DNA of 21,473 bases. Origin: Actinomortierella ambigua (lineage: Eukaryota > Mortierellomycota > Mortierellomycetes > Mortierellales > Mortierellaceae). How positions within the stretch are numbered: position 1 is the first letter of the stretch; each line of letters begins with the position of its first letter. Location of the stretch: assembly GCA_016098155.1 (NCBI GenBank), contig JAAAJB010000590.1, positions 1 to 21,473 on the forward strand, read 5' to 3'. The notes under the pieces are model-generated. The model did no database searches and was not told the origin of the DNA. It saw only the letters and a program-made list of their open reading frames with translations. Positions 8,864 to 18,040 of this stretch are shown here, in pieces. The position numbers were made by a program, and so were the translations under genes.

Positions 8864-10354
8864 GCACCGTGGAAGGAAAAGCGAATGGGTCAGTATCGAC
8901 TTGAGAAAGAGAAGCCGGAAACATATGAGTAGACTAATGCCTCATACGAATAAAAAGGGGGAGTATTATCACTGGTAGAATAGAGTGACATGAAGATATC
9001 AAGGAAGGGGATGCGTGCACGATGATGACTTGCATGTGGGTGGATGTAGTCTTGTCCGGAGATGTGCGATTAGGGGTGGGGAAGAAAAGAGAAAACAACA
9101 AATTTCGCGTCAAGGGGTGAGAAATATATTGATCGAAATATTGTAGTGAGCATTACTGACAGTTGCAGCCACAACAACCCACACGGTTGCTCGGCGATGC
9201 TTCCGTCACCCACACACGGGATCTCCATGATCTTGTAAGGCTGTTTTCTTACTGAGTACATCCCGTGCACCTTTGCATCTTGGCGTGGGAAGTGACTGAA
9301 ATTCTGTTTGAAAACCGCGGAGATACCACATTCGTCTGATACTACTACCGTATGTGCTAGATGAGATGCCCCTGTTGGTGAGTGAAGCGGGTTTGCTGTG
9401 TGCGTTTGCAGGCGAGTATGCACGTTGAGAGGAAAGGGGTCGTAGAGAGATGTGTACTTTTTCTCTCGCGCTTATTTCCAAGGGGGTGGTGTTTTTTAGC
9501 GTCAATGGATAGCGTGGGAGTGAACCACCATGCTAGGAGACACATACATACACGTATGGGATTGAAGAATGTGCTGCAGGTTGATCAAGAGTGGTTACGC
9601 ATAGAGTCAAAGAGATGGATGGGTATAGGAAAAAAAAAGAGATGGATGGTGGAAGGTTGTCCTGATGCACAGCTATTCGTAATCGTCTCGAACGGCTCCA
9701 ATCACCTATTGCGTCCAAAAGTGTTCTTACCTGGCATCAGCAGCTTTGCACCCCACATCCGTCCGTCCGCCCCAGGTTTTAAAAGTCGGTCGGTAATGAG
9801 ACTGGAGTATTCTCGCTGCTGCAAGGACAAGGGGGCCGATCATGTCACGAAAAAGATGGGTAGAGAGGAGACCTGTCTCTCTCTCTCGCTCGCTCGCACG
9901 CTCCCTCTGCTAAGCGTTCCCCATCTCGCTCGAAGCACCAATCAGATACATTTACCATACCCCTGGCTTGACGACAGCTGTAGATGTACAAGAACACACA
10001 TACATACATGAGATTGTACAACCTCAGTAGCGACACCCCTTCCCTTCTTCCGTCCTCCCCCCCCCCCTTCGCCCACAGCGATTTCCCCAAAGGCGGCCCC
10101 TACCGCGGAGATTTTGACTACAGCATCGTAAATCTTATAGTCTGATAGGTTCATTGATTTGGGCTAGTGACCACGCCGAGCTCATTGACAGCCAATGGTG
10201 AGATGAAAAAAAGTACGCCGACGTCTACAATCTCATGAAAGGAGAACACCTTACATTTTTCAATTGTACAGTTTATTGTCTTGGACGGAAAAGGCCAAAG
10301 CATTCCTTTTAACTAACATTGGTAACCAAGGGGAGGCTCGGGATTTTTTTTTAT
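8864..10354. other. Intergenic upstream of secreted protein C
   Basis: Between gene C and the 3' end of permease 2. It includes CT/CGCT-rich simple sequence (about 9866-9904) and a C run near 10056-10067. Two minus-strand segments look weakly coding but cannot be joined into a gene: 9335-9153 (KVHGMYSVRKQPYKIMEIPC and a Cys-rich end in another frame) and the N-terminal-like MNLSDYKIYDAVVKISAVGA from 10154. The 209-codon plus-strand frame (9382-10011) has no coding character. Confidence 0.4.
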
Positions 10355-12329
10355 CTACACCTTGGCAAACAGTCGTCGGTCCATGGTCACTTTGAGCGCA
10401 ATTGCGATGATTGATGAAACAGCCATGACGCATCCAGTCCACAACTGCAGTGGAAGGAAATTGGTCGAGTGGCCCAAAGTGTCCAGGAAATAACCTGCTG
10501 CGGGGCTTCCAACCAGGATACCCACGGCGAACCCGGCAAATACAATGCCGCAAACACTTGCGAGCCGACCGATGCCTATTCGTTCATGAAAAAAGTATAG
10601 AGAATAACTAAATACATGCGAGAACGATGGTTTTTTTGTGTACCACCTCGGTATCCAATAACATACAAAATATATCAATTTACCACAAAGATGGGCAGCG
10701 ACGTTCGGCACCAATGTAATACAGGATCCCGCCCAGAATCCATAGATGAAACAAAAGACCACCATCATGGCCAAGGACTTTGCAAAGATCCACAGGAAGA
10801 AAATACACACACTGGAGAATACCATCGACAGCACAAGACTGTTGACATCGCCAATGTGGTCGCCAGCTAGACCCAAGACTAACCGGCCAACACCCATGCC
10901 GCCGTTGATGATACCGACGAGAAGGGACGACATTGAGGCGTTGACACCATTCAGACGAGCATATGCTAGGGGGTGGTGATCAAGAATTCGAAATCAAGGA
11001 GACGGTAGAGGAAAGGGGAGGAGTAAGAAGAATAGCAGTAAGTCATCTTGTTGCATCAGGAATATCTCTTGCTCTCTCTTCCCCATTTTTGACAGTGCAT
11101 GGAGCCGAGAGAGATTGATAAAAATAATCGGTAAACCGTGGTGCTCAAACACCGAGGGGGAGGAAAGAGAAGGGAAGCAGAGAGAAGGTAAGGTAAGGGG
11201 GGGCGAGGGGGAGTCGCGCACATACTTGGGAAATAGAAAAGTGGCACCGTGTACGAAAGTGCAATGGCAAAAATTGAGAAGAACAAGAGTAGAAACTTGA
11301 TCTCCTTGACGACGGAGAAGTCCAGGATCCGGACCCTGCGCAACGGCTCCTTGGCCTCCAAGGCCTCACGCGCTTCTGGGGTCATGGACGCCTTTTCGCG
11401 TTGCATTCGCTTCTGTCGGTCTCTACCACTCTCGATCCGACACCGAAACAAGGCTACGGCGGGGAGAAGGACCACCAAATGGATCAGCGACATGATGCTC
11501 ACCGTCCATCGGTACCCTACTTTTGCCAACAGTGCCACAATCACCGGCGACAGGACCAGCCCGCCTGCACCGCCACCAGAGGCCGCGATCCCTGTCGCCA
11601 GACCTCGGCGTCTCTTGAACCATTGCGAGGGGATGGTGATCGAGGTCAGGAACGCGAGCGAGCCTCCGATCCCGTACAGGGCACCTTGGGTCAGGTACAG
11701 ATGCCACAGCTGGCTGGACACGGAGGTCATCAACAAGGCAACAGTCATGATCAGGGAGCCTAGCAAGGCACTGGTCCGGTACCCAAAGTAGTCGGCAAAT
11801 GACCCTGTAAAGAGTCCACTGAGATTCATGATGGCCGGCGTAAGACAGCCGACCAGTGAGATTTGGGATGTGCTGACGGTCTTGTACATGTCTTTGACAT
11901 ATAAATCCTAAAATGGACGTGGGGGGGGGATTTGGAGCGTGTGTAGGGACCATAGGATGTGAAAAACATGATCGATGATTGCCATATGTCGTTTTAATGG
12001 TTCGCTTCTTCCTTCCCCCCCTCCCCCCCTCTCTCCCTTCTCTCTTGTACACTTCATACCTGGTAGGCACCAAAGCTGTTGATGGTGCCGACAATGAGGG
12101 CTTGAACAAAGAAGGCGGCACCGACAACCACCCATCCATATGGCGGCTCGATGCTTTCATCGACGACGCCACATGGATTTTTTTCGGTATCGGATGGCGT
12201 GAGACTTCCCTCGGACACGCTGCGACTCCCTCCTTTCTCACCCACTTCCTTGTCCACCAGCACCGAGATGTCGGGGCGGGTGTGGTCTGGTGTTGGGCGA
12301 GTGTGCACACTTGACGAAACGGTCTCCAT
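10355..12329 (-). CDS. MFS permease 2, monocarboxylate transporter-like
   Basis: Four exons: 12329-12060, 11907-11226, 10965-10684 and 10575-10355 (introns 152, 260 and 108 bp). They join to 484 aa. Exons 2, 3 and 4 are 682, 282 and 221 nt, identical in length and phase to permease 1. Visible family features are ESIEPPYGWVVVGAAFFVQA before helix 1, QWFKRRRGLATGIAASGGGAGG, the loop RCRIESGRDRQKRMQREKAS, ARLNGVNASMSSLLVGI, and the terminus RRLFAKV. Twelve membrane helices are expected. As with permease 1, small carboxylic acids or related solutes are the likely class of substrate, but specificity is unknown. Paired architecture and similar N-termini (SxxEGSLTPSDTEKNPCGVVD against SEDNLTPLETKLNPYGVD) indicate duplication. 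It is divergently oriented from the TYR1-like gene. Confidence 0.9.
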
Positions 12330-12503
12330 CGCTTGTATGAGAGGTTTTTACAATGACTTGATGAAAGCGATGGGTTGTGTAGGTAGCAGAGAAGAGTTCC
12401 AAGAAAGATAAACAAGGAGCGTTGTAAGGGGGGGGGAGGAGGGGAGAGTTGTGGGAGGGAATAATATGCATATTGAGACCAGTTTTGAACAGTCGACTTG
12501 AGC

Positions 12504-12510
12504 CTTTATA
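12504..12510 (-). promoter_or_regulatory. Possible TATA element of permease 2
   Basis: The minus strand reads AATATAAAGG about 176 bp upstream of the permease 2 start codon, matching TATAAA. A pyrimidine-rich leader lies between it and the ATG on the coding strand. Confidence 0.4.
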
Positions 12511-13232
12511 TTCTGACCGAGTCCATCCTCTCCCTTCCACACCCCCTTTGACACCGAATGGTGTTACTAGATCTTTTTAAATGTTGGCACGGGCACTCTC
12601 TACAAGCTCGTCGTTCTACTCCTCCTCGACCCCTCCCTCCCCTATTTTGTTGGTGTGTGGGTGAGGATTTGTGCATGTGCGTGTGGTTTTTGCGAGATCG
12701 AAGAAGCTCTCACGAAACGTGTGGTGTAGTATACACATGAGGTAAGTCTGATATACAATACATGTTATTTTTTCGAAGGTGGGTTTAAGAGTGCAGAGGG
12801 GACCAGAAATGATCCTGTATGTAGTACAGTGCACACCGCTATTGCAGGAAGGCCCCCCCTCCCACTCTCCCAACCACCAACAACACTGGAATTCCAAGGG
12901 GGGTCGAGGGGGAGGGGGTGGGGAGAACAGCCAAACTTTGTTGTCTCACCAATGGTCGCGCGTGTTTTTCGTGATCGTGATTTGGAGGCAAAGGGATGGC
13001 GAGGTGGCTGCCTTTTATTCTTATCGAGCACAATACATCCATAAATACCCTCTCTGAGCATTGATAGGACACTAAAGTTGCTGGCAAGAAAGCCATACTT
13101 TTTGTGCATGCACGGCACGGTGGTGTGGGAAAGTCCCGTGGGTCAGCCTGTCTGACAACAACTTGCTGTTGCAGAGTGTCCCCTCACCGAGAGAACAGTC
13201 ACCCCTCAGTCAAACAGCAAGATATGTCAGTG

Positions 13233-13239
13233 TGAGTCA
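13233..13239 (+). promoter_or_regulatory. GCN4/CPC1-type site TGAGTCA
   Basis: A perfect TGAGTCA (bZIP GCN4/CPC1 core) lies 76 bp upstream of the TYR1-like start codon. Fungal amino-acid biosynthetic genes are commonly under general amino-acid control through this element. The same 7-mer, in either orientation, occurs about four times in the window, close to chance expectation, so location is the main support. Confidence 0.4.
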
Positions 13240-13314
13240 AGCAACTCTTTTCTTGCTTCTGCGACATCACACTACATCCCTCTCTTTCTTAATTCGAAGC
13301 AGCAGGACATAGCC

Positions 13315-15588
13315 ATGGCTGCATTGGATACCCGCGAGATGGAATCTCTCCAGCTAGGCATCATCGGCATGGGTGACATGGGCAAACTCTATGCACGGAC
13401 ACTCTACAATGCAGGATGGAAGAAGTAGGTCCCCCCAGAGTAGAGGAGGGAGTGTCCCACCTGGGAAGGGGCCACTTGTACTTTTCGTGCAATATTGGTG
13501 GCGATCAATAGTGATCAATAGTGATCAATAGCAATCAATAGCCGAGAAAGTGTGTGCATGTGTGTGTGTGGGAACATAAAAAGACAGGAAGGATGCGCGC
13601 TCTTACTCAATAGAATTTGGCTCCCTTTTTTTTTGTGTTGGTCTCCATGACTTTCATTACCTAGTGTAAACGTGTGCGACATGCCCTCAAAGTACGAGCA
13701 GCTCAAGAAGGAGTTTGAGAACACAGGGATCAAAGTGTACAGCGATGGACACCTCGTCTCGCGCAAGTGCGACTGGATCCTCTACTCGGTCCCTGCAGAG
13801 TTTATTGACCAAGTCGTTGCCACCTACGGACCATGTAAAGTCATCTTTTTTTGAAACAGCAAAGCACAGCCATCGCGGCTTGCATTATTTGTTTCCTAGC
13901 GTCCCAGTCGAGTACTTACCTGTGTACCCAAACACGTATTCATACTTTTTGTTTTCTTTCAGCCACTAAGGTAGGCGCCATTGTCGCAGGCCAGACCTCT
14001 GTCAAAGCACCCGAGATCGCAGCGTTTGAGAAGCACCTACCCGACGACGTCCACATTATCACCTGTCACTCGATGCACGGCCCTGCTGTCAACCCACGAG
14101 GCCAGCCATTAGTCGTCATCAACCACCGCGGCACTGAGGACAAGCTGGCCTTGGTCGTGCGGATTCTGTCGTGTTTTGAGTCGGAGATGGCCTTCTTGTC
14201 GTACAAGGAGCACGATCGTATCACTGCCGACACCCAGGCCGTCACCCACATGGCTTTCTTGAGTATGGCTACCACTTGGAAGCACCAACAAAGCTTTCCA
14301 TGGTTCGACCCGACCTACACGGGTGGCATCGAAAACGTCAAGGTCAACATGGCGATGCGGATCCTTTCGAACAAATGGCACGGTATGTGTAGAAAAATAA
14401 GCGAAAAAACAAGGACTTGCTTCCTAGGCAAGCAGACAAAAAAAAACATACGCACACATATAGCTCTGACGTGCAATAATTTCTTTCTTTTTCTTCTTTG
14501 GGCGTGGCACCCTATTCTATATCCAGTGTACGCCGGTCTTGCGATTCTCAACCCATCCGCAAAAGCCCAAGTTCGCCAATACTCACTATCGGTCGCTGCG
14601 CTGTTCAAGCTGATGATCCAAGAGAAGGAAGCCGAGTTTGTGTCTCGGATTCGAGCTGCTGGCGAATTTGTCTTTGGGAGCCGGACGGATCGCCAACAGC
14701 GTGACGCTTCGCGCGAGCCGATCCTGTTGGATGACACTCTGTTGGACCAGTACTCGCTCGGCTCTGTTCCCAAGGACAAGCGGAAACCAAACTCTCACTT
14801 GTCCTTGCTCGCCATGGTCGATTGCTGGTACCAGCTTCGCATGAACCCTTACTCGCATATGGTCTGCCAGACGCCGTTATTCCGCTTTTGGCTGTAAGCT
14901 TTTTTTTGTTGTTATTTCGCTCACGTTGTTGTTTTGTGGTTTTTTCATTTTGTTGTAGATGGAGAAGAGTATTCAGGGGCGAGGGGGGCAAGGGAGGGAC
15001 GAGACAATAGGCAGCATCAGAGACTCGGAGTGGTAGAGTGAGCGCAGAGGAAGGGTATGTGGACACACCACTATGCGGACAAAAAAAATTAGAGGGGCGT
15101 CCGAGGAGAGAGACAAACCTACATTTGCCAAAGAAAAAAAACATCGTGGGGAAAACTGGTTTGCACGTTTTTGTTGTACTTTGCGCCCATCCACTCTGAA
15201 TGAAAAGTGAGATGTGCAGATGACCCCGACAAAAGAAAAATCATCCCCTAATTTTGTATTGTTTACTCTCTTAACAAAAACACACTCCCACACCATACAC
15301 ACTCCTCACATCTTACTTAGGGGTATCTCGGAGTATTTATTCAGGAATGAAGAGTTTCTCAACGATGCCATCCAAGCTGCCTTGTACGACAAGGAGATCC
15401 GCGAGGATGATATGGAGTTTATGATGTCCGCCAGGGGCTGGCAAGAGTGTATCGAGCTGGGCAGCATGGATGGCTACAGGATCCGCTTTGAGGAGACCGC
15501 CGTGTTCTTCCAAGACCGGTTTAGTGAAGCCGCCGTGATTGGCAAGAGGATGATTGACATGATTACTACGAAGACGGCGCAGCCATGA
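13315..15588 (+). CDS. TYR1: Prephenate dehydrogenase, TYR1-like
   Basis: Five exons: 13315-13424, 13665-13834, 13963-14382, 14527-14893 and 15321-15588 (introns 240, 128, 144 and 427 bp, GT-AG). They join to 444 aa, close to the roughly 450 aa of yeast Tyr1. Fungal Tyr1 oxidatively decarboxylates prephenate to 4-hydroxyphenylpyruvate with NADP+, the committed step to tyrosine, in the cytosol. Seen here: Rossmann loop GIIGMGDMG (residues 15-23), YGPSTKVGAIVAGQTSVKAPE, and CHSMHGP (128-134) at the place of the TyrA HPMFGP motif, whose His is catalytic. Helical C-terminal dimerisation segments follow: KWHVYAGLAILNPSAKAQVRQY and FLGISEYLFRNEEF-like sequence across the last junction. No chorismate mutase or ACT domain is visible. 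The Met at 13315 is in a good context (AGCCATGG). The stop lies 243 bp from the converging stop of permease 3. Confidence 0.93.
13501..13540. repeat. 10-bp tandem repeat in TYR1-like intron 1
   Basis: Four copies of G(C/T)(G/A)ATCAATA lie head to tail inside the 240-bp first intron. A short TG-rich run follows at about 13552-13571. Likely a simple minisatellite. Confidence 0.9.
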
Positions 15589-15640
15589 TCCCGCCTTTGT
15601 TTTTTTTTGACACCCTGCTAATACCCTTCGCAAACCACAT

Positions 15641-15685
15641 CCAATAAACCCTCTTCCTGATTTTGGATAATAGTGTGTTTATTGG
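15641..15685. terminator. Bidirectional polyadenylation-type inverted repeat
   Basis: CCAATAAAC (15641-15649) and GTTTATTGG (15677-15685) are perfect 9-bp inverted arms around a 27-bp spacer, between two convergent genes. Each strand therefore carries AATAAA: 53 bp after the TYR1-like stop on the plus strand, and about 150 bp after the permease 3 stop on the minus strand. The two 3' UTRs would overlap here. Confidence 0.55.
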
Positions 15686-15831
15686 CAAGAAACACCGTGT
15701 GTAAATGCTGAAGAAATATGGTATAGTTGTAGATAGGATGTCTAATGTACAAGAGGGAAAAAAAAATAGGGAATGAAGATAGAAAGGTAGAAAAATGCTA
15801 AACAGACATGCAGCATCCCCTTTTTTTGCTA

Positions 15832-18040
15832 TTACACCTTGACGAACATGTTTCTGTTGGTCATCCATTTCAGCACAAACACACAAGAGGAGCCGATAGC
15901 CAAGACTGAGCCGGTCCAGACGATCAAGCTAGTGTAGTCGGTGCCACCACCGATCGTGTCAAGGATGGCGCCTGACGATGTGCCAATGACGGCACCAATG
16001 GCCATGCCAGCATAGATGATGCCAGTGACCATGGTCAGGCGATCGAGACCGCAGATAGAGCCGGTGACAGTAGGAATCACACTGACAAAGCCTCCGCAGG
16101 CAATGCCATAAATGACCGCAAACACATACATGACGGCAACGGTCTTTGCAAACGACCAGATCAGGAACACGGACAGACACGCGGTCACCAGCACCGTAAA
16201 CAGCGAGTTGATCGGTCCTGCTCGATCGGCGGCCATACCCGTCAAGACACGGCCCAAGGCCGAGCTGCCGTTCATGACACCGACCAACATGGCGGCTGTC
16301 GAGCTGCTTGCACCGTTCTGAGTTGCATAGGCTACGTAATCAGATAGAGTAGTGAAAGGGGAGGAGGCAACAATTTCAGATTCGTTAGTTCGAGTCCCAT
16401 CACGAGTCAACAACAAAATACAGCATAGCCTCCAATAACAGCCATTGGGGAGGGAGAAAGGGATAGAGAGAGAGAGAGAGAAAACATACTGGAGATGAAA
16501 TAGAAAGGAGCAAAGTAACCGGCAACGACGGGAATGCCCGTCAAAAACAGGAGCAACACCCGACGGTTGGTCCTGAGAATCGACCAATCGACAAACTTGC
16601 GCTTCTTGTCCTGCTCAAGCGACTCGCCTTTCCGGTAGCCATACTGTTGGATACGTCTAGCGCGCTCACGGCCCGTTTCGATGCGAGTACGGAGGAGCAT
16701 GGCCGCCGGCAAGAGCAGCGCCGCCTGCGCGATGGCCGTGATGAGGATCGTCCATCGCAAGCCGAGCGACTCGAGCAACTTGCTGACGACGGGCGACAGG
16801 ATCATGCCACCAATGCCACCGCCGGCAATGGCCATGCCCGTGACCATGCCGCGGTTCTTGGTGAACCATTGCGAGGGGATGGTGAGCGACGCGAAATACG
16901 TCAGACTGCAGCCGACACCGTAGAGAAACCCTTGGGCCAGGTACAGTTGCCATACCTCTTGCGCAAACGCGGCCGCCACCAACGAAAGCGACATGACCAC
17001 AATGCCCATCATGGCGGTCTGGCGATGGCCCACATAGTCGCACAGGGCTCCTGTGTATGGACCCAACATATCGAGAGTCACGATCGTCAGTGAGCCGATC
17101 CATGAAATCTCGAATGCGCTGGCACGGCCCTTGTAGGCGTGGTTCAGGTAGTAGTTCTAAATTGGACCCGCGGGAAAGTTGGACTGTTTGTTTTAGTTGG
17201 GGTGTCTGTGTGTGTGTGTGGGCGTAAAAAAAAAAAAAAAAAAAGGGAATGAAAGCTTCTTCTCCAAAGTATCTGGGGAAAGAGACGGGGAAGGAGGGGA
17301 GCGGTCGTTCTCAAAGAGCAACAAGGTTTGTTGAATATCCGATTGGTGCCCCGCTGGACCTTAGCTTGGCTGAGTTGTTGCTTGGAAGATGGACAGAAGA
17401 AAAGAAAAGAGAAGATGGGCACGCATGGCCATCGCAAGTGAAGAGGTATTGTCTCAGAGGATGGTGGTGTGTGTGTATTTGTGTGTATATGTTGAATAGT
17501 TCCCAAAGCGTTGGTTGCTGTGTGAGAGTCAGGGGAGAGAAAGTCTGCACAGGAGTTGCTCTAAAAAAACATAAACAGGAGAGGAGAATGATCGGTGGTT
17601 TTGTGTCCACGTTTGCCCCATGGAAAAGGACATGTGGTTCAACAATTACCCTCGTGGGAGGGTGGGGAATATGGCTGAGCACTGCCAGTAATAGAACATA
17701 CCTGATACACACCAAAAATGTTGGCAATTCCAAGCGAGATGAATTGGAGGAAGAACGACGCGGCAATGATCACCCAACCATATGGAGGCCCGTCGACCAG
17801 GACAGCTGGCTGCTCGAGACCGGCAGGCTCAGCACTCTCCAGATCGTCGTCTTCCTCAGCTTTGCCGTCGATCATCTTCTCGGGGTCACCTAGCGTTACC
17901 GACGAAGGCGACTTTGTAAAATCGGATGAATGGCGCACGGGACCATCCGCCTCGGCAGTGAAAGGCTCTGTTGGAGCCAGGTTGCTCACTGGAATGGCAG
18001 AGCCATTGAGCTCTTCTATTTGAGAGGGGTGCTGGGACAT
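15832..18040 (-). CDS. MFS permease 3, monocarboxylate transporter-like
   Basis: Three exons: 18040-17702, 17156-16490 and 16331-15832 (introns 545 and 158 bp). They join to 501 aa. The start is the first ATG of the frame (MSQHPSQIEEL); an upstream frame extension to 18106 has no ATG. The N-terminal tail is longer (about 84 residues) and acidic (AEEDDDLESAEP). PPYGWVIIAASFFLQF precedes helix 1, then QWFTKNRGMVTGMAIAGGGIGG, the loop RTRIETGRERARRIQQYGYR, and ATQNGASSSTAAMLVGVMNG. It ends RNMFVKV. Introns 1 and 2 sit at the same positions and phases as in permeases 1 and 2, but the third intron is absent (SICGLDRLTMVTGI is continuous where the others split after LCG). It is the divergent member of the trio; substrate unknown. 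Confidence 0.9.
17201..17244. repeat. GT-rich and A19 simple sequence in permease 3 intron 1
   Basis: An alternating TG run (about 17205-17220) is followed by 19 consecutive A (17226-17244) within the unusually long 545-bp first intron. On the coding strand it forms a poly-T tract. The equivalent introns of the two paralogs are only 160 and 152 bp, so low-complexity expansion accounts for part of the difference. Confidence 0.85.

Larger units (their letters stand above)
12330..13314. other. Divergent promoter region of permease 2 and TYR1-like gene
   Basis: About 985 bp between the two start codons. It holds the TATA-like site of permease 2, G/C homopolymer-rich tracts (12428-12445, 12850-12935), a CATAAATA-like string near 13039 facing the TYR1-like gene, the TGAGTCA site described separately, and a pyrimidine-rich stretch just before the TYR1-like start. 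No gene is recognised; overlapping short frames on both strands share the same low-complexity DNA. Confidence 0.45.

Noticed and set aside
9382..10011. 209-codon plus frame
   Set aside because: Starts at a non-ATG codon, includes simple-sequence translation (LSLSLARTL, HIHT), and resembles no family.
11423..12415. 330-codon minus frame overlapping permease 2
   Set aside because: It overlaps exons 1 and 2 and intron 1 of permease 2 in another frame; the spliced permease fully explains the region.
16380..16420. tRNA-like T-arm string (gttcgagtcc)
   Set aside because: The flanking bases do not form a T stem or acceptor stem, and the site lies in an intron of permease 3.
17249..17893. 214-codon plus frame in permease 3 intron 1 and exon 1
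   Set aside because: Antisense to well-supported coding sequence and intron; no family match.
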